Origin: DATDRM01 sp035291705
Lineage (GTDB): Bacteria; Chloroflexota; Anaerolineae; Anaerolineales; UBA4823
Assembly: GCA_035291705.1 (NCBI GenBank)
Contig: DATDRM010000083.1
Location: 1 to 5,073 of the forward strand
Direction: 5' to 3'
Length of the DNA stretch: 5,073 nt
Program-made: the position numbers and the translations under genes
The notes under the pieces: generated by a model
What the model was told of the DNA's origin: nothing
What the model saw: the letters and a program-made list of their open reading frames with translations, nothing else
Database searches by the model: none
Part shown: positions 1 through 5,073 of the stretch, one piece after another
Numbering within the stretch: the first letter of the stretch is position 1
Layout of the letters: the number at the start of each line of letters is the position of its first letter

Positions 1-578
1 TCGGTGGGGAGATGGTGGCTCACAGCTGCATCGAAGAGAATCTGGCAAGTGGGTTGCATCTCTTCGTCGCCTCGCCAGTAAACGACTAGCAGGGAGACTA
101 ACGGTAGAACCTGGAAGGCATAAGCCAGGTCACCCAAAAAGTAGATCCTTTTGCCTGCTAAACTTTCCGCGACTTGGGCAAAAGACTCCAGGTCGTTCTC
201 GAAAGTCTGCGCCACTGCCTTGCCGGTGTAGCCCTGGAAAGCCTGGTTATAGAACCTGCCATCAGGCAACTCTGAGAAAGCGATCCATCGCCCCGAATCC
301 AAAGAACCATCGCAAGTATTGAAATAGTATAACAGCAAGGCCTGCAGGTACGTAGGAATTTCTTCCCCATTCTGCGCATCCCGAGCGAGGAAAGTGGGAT
401 AAGACAGTCTGATCTCACGGTCCCAAAGAAGTAATGAGAACTCCCCAGCCTCTTGACTAGCGGGTTTGAATTTTGCCCCCGTACGATCGGCCAGCGCTTT
501 TGAGTCTGCGTCCTGCAAGCGGAGGCGCAATTCCTCGACGCGACCTTCTAATTGGCTTATTTTTTCACGCTCCGGCAT
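1..578 (-). CDS. DUF3786 family protein of unknown function, 3' end outside window
   Basis: The frame is open from ATG 578 to the window edge (192 residues, no stop). A TAA directly precedes the ATG, so this is the first possible start, and AGGA lies 5 nt upstream. Residues 1-28 look like a short amphipathic or coiled-coil helix (ISQLEGRVEELRLRL). From about 43 the sequence fits DUF3786: EFSLLLWDREIRLSYP (46-61), a leucine/tyrosine-rich helix PTYLQALLLYYF (75-86), GRWIAFSELPDGRFYNQAF (96-114), a phenylalanine-containing helix around 126-141, GDLAYAFQVLPL (149-160) and YWRGDEEM (167-174), then LFDAAVSHHLPT (181-192). The family usually runs perhaps 15-25 residues beyond this. There is no signal peptide, clear membrane segment or cysteine cluster, so it is probably cytosolic. 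DUF3786 proteins occur mainly in anaerobes and have no established function. The 94-nt gap from the RAM gene leaves open whether it belongs to the same transcript. Family assignment is from memory of its conserved blocks. Confidence 0.5.
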   Translation of the reverse strand, partial: MPEREKISQLEGRVEELRLRLQDADSKALADRTGAKFKPASQEAGEFSLLLWDREIRLSYPTFLARDAQNGEEIPTYLQALLLYYFNTCDGSLDSGRWIAFSELPDGRFYNQAFQGYTGKAVAQTFENDLESFAQVAESLAGKRIYFLGDLAYAFQVLPLVSLLVVYWRGDEEMQPTCQILFDAAVSHHLPT

Positions 579-583
579 TTAAA

Positions 584-587
584 TCCT
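584..587 (-). promoter_or_regulatory. Ribosome binding site (AGGA) of the DUF3786 gene
   Basis: AGGA on the minus strand, 5 nt before ATG 578. Together with the TAA immediately upstream of that ATG it fixes the start of the DUF3786 gene. Confidence 0.5.
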
Positions 588-672
588 GGTATCCTCTGCG
601 GGAATTGTCAGGTTTCAGAAGTCTTAGATGGGCTCGTTTCGCACGACTTTAAAAGCCTTTTCCTCGATGAGG

Positions 673-903
673 TCATACCTCAACAGCCAGGCAGGTGAGC
701 GTCTCCACGATCCCTGGGATGGGCTGGATGGAGGCGGCCAGGATACGACCTAGGTGGTTGACATCCTTAGCCTCGATAATAGCTACAACGTCATAGGGGC
801 CAAAAGTCATATTGGCCTCCTTCACGGATTCAATGCGGCGCATCTGGCGAACGACTTCGCTAATATCACCCATTCGAATTTTGATCAACACGTAGGCTCT
901 CAT
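673..903 (-). CDS. Stand-alone Lrp/AsnC ligand-binding (RAM) domain protein
   Basis: A 76-residue protein consisting only of the Lrp/AsnC-type C-terminal domain (PF01037-like alpha/beta fold), which oligomerises and binds amino acids or other small ligands. The pattern is a first strand RAYVLIKIRMG (2-12), a helix around DISEVVRQMRRI (13-24), the turn FGPYDVVAIIEAKD (34-47) with its G35 and D38, the helix VNHLGRILAASIQ (48-60), and the last strand PGIVETLTCLAVEV (63-76). There is no helix-turn-helix, so it is not by itself a DNA-binding regulator. The ATG at 903 is preferred over an in-frame GTG at 942 because it has TAAGGA 7 nt upstream and the 13 extra residues do not fit the fold. It lies 51 nt after the FNT gene on the same strand. 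Its role here is unknown; ligand sensing, or partnering with a full-length Lrp protein encoded elsewhere, is speculation. The fold assignment is strong. Confidence 0.5.
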   Translation of the reverse strand: MRAYVLIKIRMGDISEVVRQMRRIESVKEANMTFGPYDVVAIIEAKDVNHLGRILAASIQPIPGIVETLTCLAVEV

Positions 904-910
904 AGTTTTT

Positions 911-916
911 TCCTTA
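911..916 (-). promoter_or_regulatory. Ribosome binding site (TAAGGA) of the RAM-domain gene
   Basis: TAAGGA on the minus strand, 7 nt before ATG 903. It decides the start: the in-frame GTG at 942 has no comparable site and would add a 13-residue leader foreign to the fold. Confidence 0.5.
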
Positions 917-954
917 GATAAATGGATAGTTTTGCATTGCACTATGCTGGATAA

Positions 955-1800
955 CTACGCTTTTTTCTGGCGCAGGAAGACCGACCAGTAAACGGCGGCG
1001 ACGAAAATCGAACCGCCGATGATGTTGCCAATGGTCACCGGCAGCAAATTGTTGATCAGGAAGGTTCCCCACGTCAGGCCGCTCACGTCAAGGTTGGTGG
1101 TGCCGACGAAGGCCGGGTCAAGGTATTTAATCAACAAGCCGATTGGGATGAAATACATATTGGCGATGCTATGCTCGAAACCAGCCGCAACAAATGCGGT
1201 TATTGGGAAGATGATGGCCGCGATCTTATCCATCGTGCTGCGAGCACTGAAAGTCATCCAGATTGCCAGGCAGACTAAGGCGTTGCACAACACTCCCAGA
1301 GCGATTCCCTGGATGAATCCCAGGTGAACTTTGGAATTGGCAATCCCCAAGGCTGTTTGGCCGACGTTCCCGTTTCCAAAGAGATATTGCTTGCTGGTAA
1401 AGACCATTACTGCAGTGGCAATCGCACCAGCAAAATTGCCGATATAGACGATGATCCAATTGCGCAGCAGTGCCTGGCTGGTCACCTTGCCACTAGCCCA
1501 GGCCATCACGATCAGGTTGTTACCCGTGAAGAGCTCGGCGCCGCCAACTACTACTAGAATCAATCCCAGGCAAAACACCAGGCCAGCCAGCAGCCGGACA
1601 ATGCCGTAAGGCAGCACGCCACTCGCCCCAGCAGTGACAATAGTGGCAAACATCGCTCCGAGGCCGATGAAGGCGCCTGCCAGGATCGCCAGGGTGAACA
1701 TCATCAAGCCTGGCATCTCAGCTTTGCGGACACCCAGGTACTCAGCCCGGGTGGCCATTTCCTGAGGTAGTAAAGCATCAATCCTTAATTCTGTGGTCAT
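955..1800 (-). CDS. focA: Formate/nitrite transporter (FNT) family channel, FocA-like
   Basis: Pentameric inner-membrane channel for formate and related small anions, 281 residues with six membrane segments. Family motifs are GGAELFTGNN (86-95, the Omega-loop region) and GVLCNALVCLA (169-179), the second FNT signature. T92, K157, N173, F203 and H210 (in GFEHSIANM) align with E. coli FocA T91, K156, N172, F202 and H209 at a constant offset of one, so the known pore residues are kept. The C-terminal part has LPVTIGNIIGGS (253-264). I chose the ATG at 1800 because MTTELRIDALLPQEM then matches the FocA N-terminus in length and a GGAG lies 12 nt upstream. An ATG at 1818 would add six residues but has no ribosome binding site. 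Placed directly after formate dehydrogenase genes, formate is the likely substrate; nitrite or hydrosulfide is possible in this family but not suggested here. Direction of flux cannot be told. Confidence 0.5.
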   Translation of the reverse strand: MTTELRIDALLPQEMATRAEYLGVRKAEMPGLMMFTLAILAGAFIGLGAMFATIVTAGASGVLPYGIVRLLAGLVFCLGLILVVVGGAELFTGNNLIVMAWASGKVTSQALLRNWIIVYIGNFAGAIATAVMVFTSKQYLFGNGNVGQTALGIANSKVHLGFIQGIALGVLCNALVCLAIWMTFSARSTMDKIAAIIFPITAFVAAGFEHSIANMYFIPIGLLIKYLDPAFVGTTNLDVSGLTWGTFLINNLLPVTIGNIIGGSIFVAAVYWSVFLRQKKA

Positions 1801-1812
1801 ATAGCTCAAACG

Positions 1813-1816
1813 CTCC
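1813..1816 (-). promoter_or_regulatory. Probable ribosome binding site (GGAG) of the FNT gene
   Basis: GGAG on the minus strand, 12 nt before ATG 1800. The spacing is long but usable. It favours the start at 1800 over ATG 1818, whose upstream bases are pyrimidine-rich (CCCTCC) with no Shine-Dalgarno sequence. Confidence 0.5.
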
Positions 1817-1841
1817 ATTATGTTTGCACGGAGGGATTAGG

Positions 1842-3113
1842 TTAATTTTGGTTTGGCTTACATTTTTTCTGATCGATGTGGTATTCGTATTCCTGGCGGA
1901 ATTTAATGATCGTTGAGCGGGCCGGATTTACCAATGCCGCTCCCATCGGGCAAAAAGTACGGCTATCAATGTTTTGGGATAGATATAAGGCATGTTCAAT
2001 GTCACCCGGCAAACCCTGGCCTTGTTCTATCCGCTCCAGGGTTTCAAAAAGGCGCCACGATCCGATGCGGCATGGCGTACAACGACCACAAGACTCATGG
2101 GCGTAGAACTTGGCGACACGACGGGCAGTTTCCACCATACAGGTGGTCTCGTCCATCACAATAATCCCGCCAGTACCCAACTGGGAACCTGCTTTTTCGA
2201 GGGTCTCAAACGCCATGGGTGTGTCTACCTGGTCAGCAGTCAAGACAGGTGTAGATGTCCCGCCTGGAATGATGGCTTTCAGCCTCCTCCCGTGACGGAG
2301 GCCACCGGCGTGTTCGAAAATTATCTCGCGTAACATTGTCCCCAAAGGCAGCTCATAATTTCCTGGTCGGTTTACGTGGCCGCTGACCGAAAATATTTTA
2401 GGACCTTTACTCTCATCCGTTCCAATACTTGCGAACCACTCGGCGCCCCGCAAAACGATATGTGGGATACAAGCTAGAGTTTCAATATTTTGGACGAGGG
2501 TGGGCAATCCGAACAAACCGATTTGGGCCGGAAAGGGAGGTTTCAAGCGCGGATTTCCTGGTTTCCCCTCCAGTGATTCGAGCATGGCGGTCTCTTCGCC
2601 ACAGATATAGGCTCCTGCCCCACGTTGAACCGACATGTCCAAATCAAAACCGGTGCCAAGGATGTTCTTGCCTAAATAACCAAGGTTGTACGCATCCGCA
2701 ATAGCTTTGATTAAGCGCTTATAACCTAAAGTGAATTCCCCGCGGATGTAAACAAATGCCCGGTTGGCGCCAACCGCGTAACCGGCGATGATGGCGCCCT
2801 CGATCAGCTGGTGAGGGTCGCGTTCAATAATCTGGCGGTCTTTGAAGGTACCTGGTTCACCTTCATCAGCGTTGATCGCCACGATTTTTTGAATGCTCGC
2901 ATCTTTGGGCATGAAACCCCATTTGCTCCCAGCTGGAAATCCTGCCCCGCCCCTGCCGCGTAAGCCGGATCGCTTGACCATTTCGATCAGTTCATCCGGG
3001 GTGTATTTGGTAAGCGCCTGGCGAGTGGCTTCATAACCACCGTTGGCGAGGTAGGCGGATATTTTCTCGGAATCCAGGCGATTAATATTCTGGGTTAGGA
3101 TCGGTTCAAACAT
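1842..3113 (-). CDS. nuoF: NuoF-like FMN / NAD(H)-binding [4Fe-4S] subunit of formate dehydrogenase
   Basis: Flavoprotein of the complex I 51-kDa / FdsB family that exchanges electrons between NAD(P)H and the Fe-S chain through FMN. It has 423 residues. The glycine-rich GLRGRGGAGFPAGSKW (50-65) and NADEGEPGTFKDR (81-93) form the FMN/NADH site, and GAGAYICGEETA (165-176) is another family block. A SLBB-like region covers roughly 238-320. The [4Fe-4S] ligands are C342, C345 and C348 (SCGRCTPCR) plus C388 (TFCPMG). The protein lacks the thioredoxin-like N-terminal domain found in FdsB and HydB, which fits the separate NuoE-like gene just upstream. It ends in EYEYHIDQKKCKPNQN without the C-terminal 2x[4Fe-4S] ferredoxin domain of HydB-type bifurcating enzymes. 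The start lies 2 nt after the nuoE stop with AAGGA 6 nt upstream. NAD versus NADP preference cannot be read from the sequence. Confidence 0.5.
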   Translation of the reverse strand: MFEPILTQNINRLDSEKISAYLANGGYEATRQALTKYTPDELIEMVKRSGLRGRGGAGFPAGSKWGFMPKDASIQKIVAINADEGEPGTFKDRQIIERDPHQLIEGAIIAGYAVGANRAFVYIRGEFTLGYKRLIKAIADAYNLGYLGKNILGTGFDLDMSVQRGAGAYICGEETAMLESLEGKPGNPRLKPPFPAQIGLFGLPTLVQNIETLACIPHIVLRGAEWFASIGTDESKGPKIFSVSGHVNRPGNYELPLGTMLREIIFEHAGGLRHGRRLKAIIPGGTSTPVLTADQVDTPMAFETLEKAGSQLGTGGIIVMDETTCMVETARRVAKFYAHESCGRCTPCRIGSWRLFETLERIEQGQGLPGDIEHALYLSQNIDSRTFCPMGAALVNPARSTIIKFRQEYEYHIDQKKCKPNQN

Positions 3114-3115
3114 GA

Positions 3116-3574
3116 TTAATCCTTAGCTAAAAGCTCTGACAAAAAATCGCCGATCTTATCGGTGGAGATATTGCCATATAACTCGTCATTCACTATGACT
3201 GCCGGCGCTAGATCGCATGCCGCCAGGCATTGAACGATTTCCAGCGTGAATTTACCGTCAGGAGATGTATCGCCGTTGATGATATTCAATCGTCTCTTAA
3301 TATAATCGATGATCGGTTCAGCGCCCCCAACCAGGTAACAGGAGAGACCTTCACAGACTTGAATCCGATATTGCCCCTGAGGCTGTAATTTGAACATGGT
3401 GTAAAAGCTGGCGGTCGAGTGAACCTGTCCAGGGGTGAGATTGAGGCGGTCTGCAACCCCTCGGATGGCTTCCGGACTGAGCCAACCGTATTGTTCCTGG
3501 GCAGCGTAGAGAGCCGCCAGTAACCTGGCGCGGGATATTGGATTCGGTATTCGTGATTTTGTTTGTGGAAGCAT
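3116..3574 (-). CDS. nuoE: NuoE-like [2Fe-2S] subunit of NAD-linked formate dehydrogenase
   Basis: Thioredoxin-fold [2Fe-2S] protein of the complex I 24-kDa / FdsG / HydC family, 152 residues, about the usual length for the short form. The N-terminal helical part (about 15-60) carries the family pattern YGWLSPEAI and VHSTASFYTMF. The cluster ligands are C74 and C79 (CEGLSC, Cx4C) and C116 and C120 (CLAAC, Cx3C), all four present, followed by the conserved DLAPAVIVND. The expected role is to sit on the NuoF-like flavin subunit in the NAD(H) module. In complex I the equivalent cluster (N1a) lies off the main electron path. The ATG follows the stop of the formate dehydrogenase gene with no gap, and a GAGG 6 nt upstream lies inside that gene's last codons, so translation is probably coupled. 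No proton-pumping complex I genes are visible, so I assign it to formate dehydrogenase rather than respiratory complex I. Confidence 0.5.
   Translation of the reverse strand: MLPQTKSRIPNPISRARLLAALYAAQEQYGWLSPEAIRGVADRLNLTPGQVHSTASFYTMFKLQPQGQYRIQVCEGLSCYLVGGAEPIIDYIKRRLNIINGDTSPDGKFTLEIVQCLAACDLAPAVIVNDELYGNISTDKIGDFLSELLAKD
3120..3124 (-). promoter_or_regulatory. Ribosome binding site (AAGGA) of the nuoF-like gene, inside nuoE
   Basis: AAGGA on the minus strand, 6 nt before ATG 3113. It lies in the last codons of the nuoE-like gene, so the two genes are probably translationally coupled. Confidence 0.5.
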
Positions 3575-5073
3575 TTATGGCCTCAGATGGAAGAGCTGAA
3601 ATACATCCCTTCTAACCGCCTCGACCCTTACGGCGCAAACTTTATACTCCGGAATTTTTGAAACCGGATCGAGGGCTGCAATCGTGAGTTCATTTGCGGA
3701 AGCTTCTGGGAAGTGGAAATTGGCGTAGACCATCCCGGGTGGAACGCGGTCCGTTACCCAGGCTTCCAACTCGATACTGCCTCTTCTGGAGGTGACTCGC
3801 ACGCGCGAATTGCCGTTGAGACCAAGGCGGAAAGCATCTTCTGCATTGATTTCGATGAGCGGTTTGTTGTAGATCTCCAACAGCCCCTGGGCGCGACGGG
3901 ACATCTCGCCGCCATGCCAGTGATAGAGCACTCGTCCGGTGCTCAATACCAGCGGGTACTCATCATCCGGGAGTTCTGCTGGTGGAATATGTTCAACCGG
4001 GGTAAATTTGCCAAGGCCGCGCGGGAATTTACCCACGTGCAGGATTGGTGTTCCGGGATGGGAGGCGTCTTTAACAGGCCATTGGAACGTTTCCCCGCTT
4101 CGCAATCTTACATGGCTTACACCTGCATAACTGGGAGCCAGAGCTGCGATTTCCGTCATGATCTCCTCAGGGTCGCCATAATCCCAGGTAGACCAGCTCC
4201 CTCCGTTAATCGCTCTCTTTCCCTCAGAAAGGATTCGCTTAGCCAGGTTAGCCGTGATCTTCCAATCTTCCCAAGCCGCTCCTTCTGGTTCAATGGCTTT
4301 TCGTACCAGTTGGATGCGTCTTTCGGTGTTGGTGAACGTGCCGCTTTTTTCTGCAAAGCTGACGCCTGGCAGAAGCACATCGGCATAAGGAGCGGTTTCG
4401 GTCGGGAATATGTCCTGTAATACGATGAAATCACATTCTTCCAGGCAATGGCGGATATGGCTGGTATCGGGGTCGCTCATTAAGGGGTCTTCTCCCATGA
4501 TGTATAGAGCTTTGGTTTTCCCATCCAGGATGCCTGGAATCATTTCCGTTACCGTCATCCCGACCTTATTCGGCATAGACGTCCCCCAGGCATCTTCAAA
4601 CTTATGGCGAACTTCATCACTGGTTACAGGCTGGTAGGCCGGATACACATTTGGCAATCCACCCATATCACATGCGCCCTGGACGTTATTCTGGCCTCTT
4701 AATGGATTTACCCCACCGCCTGGGATACCCATATTTCCCAGGAGCATCTGCAGATTTGCCAGGTTCAACACGTTGCGCACCCCGGTGATATGCTGGGTGA
4801 TACCCATGGCCCAGATGACAGCCATCGGCTTGACGGCACCCATGATCTCAGCGGCCTGATAGAGCAGCTCTACAGGCACACCGGTGATCTCGGCTACCTT
4901 ATCGGGGGTAAATTCCTGGAGGAGCGATCTAAACTCCTCAAATCCTTCCGTTCGTTCGGCGATGAAGGTTTTATCTTCCCAACCTTTTTCGAGGATAATG
5001 TTCATCAAACCGTTGATCAGGGCATTATCGCTGCCCGCTTTGTGTTGGAGATGAATCACAGCGAACTCTGTCA
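3575..5073 (-). CDS. fdhA: Formate dehydrogenase catalytic (alpha) subunit, C-terminal part; 5' end outside window
   Basis: Molybdopterin oxidoreductase that interconverts formate and CO2 at a Mo/W-bis-MGD centre, probably in the cytoplasm. The frame is open to the window edge, so the start is not visible. Counting from an in-frame GTG at 5059 (494 residues, probably not the true start), the segment GVNPLRGQNNVQGACDMG at 116-133 is a formate dehydrogenase hallmark. By my recollection its R121 and Q123 match Arg333 and Gln335 of E. coli FdhF. Other family blocks are MGEDPLMSDPD at 188-198, ADVLLPGVSFAEKSGTFTNTERR at 226-248, and the molybdopterin-dinucleotide-binding domain from about 367 (STGRVLYHWHGGEMSRR) to KIPEYKVCAVRVE at 468-480. 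By alignment to FdhF, at least about 210 residues are missing, including the N-terminal Fe-S cluster and the Sec/Cys ligand. A longer FdsA/NuoG-like N-terminus is possible. The stop codon abuts the nuoE-like start, which implies cotranscription. Alternative symbols are fdhF or fdsA. NuoG or nitrate reductase is unlikely given the FDH-type motifs. Confidence 0.5.
   Translation of the reverse strand, partial: TEFAVIHLQHKAGSDNALINGLMNIILEKGWEDKTFIAERTEGFEEFRSLLQEFTPDKVAEITGVPVELLYQAAEIMGAVKPMAVIWAMGITQHITGVRNVLNLANLQMLLGNMGIPGGGVNPLRGQNNVQGACDMGGLPNVYPAYQPVTSDEVRHKFEDAWGTSMPNKVGMTVTEMIPGILDGKTKALYIMGEDPLMSDPDTSHIRHCLEECDFIVLQDIFPTETAPYADVLLPGVSFAEKSGTFTNTERRIQLVRKAIEPEGAAWEDWKITANLAKRILSEGKRAINGGSWSTWDYGDPEEIMTEIAALAPSYAGVSHVRLRSGETFQWPVKDASHPGTPILHVGKFPRGLGKFTPVEHIPPAELPDDEYPLVLSTGRVLYHWHGGEMSRRAQGLLEIYNKPLIEINAEDAFRLGLNGNSRVRVTSRRGSIELEAWVTDRVPPGMVYANFHFPEASANELTIAALDPVSKIPEYKVCAVRVEAVRRDVFQLFHLRP
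3581..3585 (-). promoter_or_regulatory. Ribosome binding site (TGAGG) of the nuoE-like gene, inside fdhA
   Basis: TGAGG on the minus strand, 6 nt before ATG 3574. It lies within the final codons of the formate dehydrogenase gene, whose stop codon directly abuts this start. Confidence 0.5.

Larger units (their letters stand above)
1..5073 (-). other. Predicted formate operon fragment (fdhA-nuoE-nuoF-focA-RAM-DUF3786)
   Basis: Six genes share one strand with gaps, in transcription order, of 0, 2, 41, 51 and 94 nt. I found no convincing intrinsic terminator (GC-rich hairpin plus T-run) in any gap. The first four genes make a coherent NAD-linked formate dehydrogenase plus formate channel. Membership of the last two genes rests on strand and spacing only. 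The promoter lies upstream of the window, beyond 5073. Confidence 0.5.

Noticed and set aside
158..418. Minus-strand open frame of 86 codons
   Set aside because: It lies inside the DUF3786 coding region in another frame; the DUF3786 frame shows family motifs throughout and this one does not.
579..672. Promoter for the DUF3786 gene (a CTGACA near the start of the gene)
   Set aside because: No acceptable -10 element lies 16-18 nt downstream of it, and the position would leave almost no leader.
645..675. Hairpin-like bases after the RAM gene (CCTC-ATC-GAGG, then AAAAGGCTTTT) as a terminator
   Set aside because: The stems are only 4-5 bp, the loops are very small, and no T-run follows a GC-rich stem on the minus strand.
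904..942. N-terminal extension of the RAM protein from GTG 942
   Set aside because: The good ribosome binding site is just before ATG 903, and the added residues do not belong to the fold.
1019..1327. Plus-strand open frame of 102 codons antisense to the FNT gene
   Set aside because: It is complementary to conserved FNT membrane segments and has no plausible domain of its own.
1992..2333. Plus-strand open frame of 113 codons antisense to the nuoF-like gene
   Set aside because: It overlaps the conserved cysteine-cluster region of the NuoF-like protein and has no recognisable motif.
1842..3574. Part of a respiratory complex I (nuo) operon
   Set aside because: No other complex I genes are present; the neighbours are a formate dehydrogenase alpha subunit and a formate channel, which fits a soluble NAD-linked formate dehydrogenase better.
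3713..4420. Long plus-strand open frame (235 codons) antisense to the formate dehydrogenase gene
   Set aside because: The minus strand here encodes continuous, clearly conserved formate dehydrogenase sequence; the antisense translation has no recognisable domain and looks like a shadow frame.

Overview
All six genes in this window lie on the minus strand and are tightly spaced, so the window reads as part of one polycistronic unit transcribed from high to low coordinates. In that order they are: a molybdopterin formate dehydrogenase catalytic subunit (5' end outside the window), a NuoE-like [2Fe-2S] subunit, a NuoF-like FMN/NAD(H)/[4Fe-4S] subunit, a formate/nitrite (FNT) channel, a stand-alone Lrp/AsnC ligand-binding (RAM) domain protein, and a DUF3786 protein (3' end outside the window). 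I see no RNA genes, mobile elements, CRISPR arrays or long repeats.

Region by region (minus strand): 5073-3575 is the C-terminal ~500 residues of the formate dehydrogenase alpha subunit. 3574-3116 is the NuoE-like subunit, starting on the base after the upstream stop codon. 3113-1842 is the NuoF-like subunit, after a 2-nt gap. 1800-955 is the FocA-type channel. 903-673 is the 76-residue RAM protein. 578-1 is the DUF3786 protein. No stretch over 100 bases lacks a gene.

How they work together: the first three genes encode the parts of a soluble NAD(P)-linked formate dehydrogenase, comparable in composition to FdsA/FdsG/FdsB of Cupriavidus. Formate would be oxidised at the Mo/W-bis-MGD site, and electrons would pass through Fe-S clusters to FMN and NAD+, or run in reverse to reduce CO2. 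The FNT channel would move formate across the membrane. The RAM protein may sense a small-molecule ligand. The DUF3786 protein has no known function and is linked to the module only by position.

Organism: the mid-range GC content, the anaerobic-style formate module, the stand-alone RAM protein and DUF3786 (a family I associate with strict anaerobes) suggest an anaerobic bacterium, perhaps an Anaerolineae-like Chloroflexota or an acetogen-like lineage. This is inference; no taxonomic marker is present. The metabolic core is ordinary. The points most worth a second look are the DUF3786 and RAM genes beside a formate module, the A-E-F gene order, and the NuoF-like subunit that ends where some relatives continue into a ferredoxin domain.
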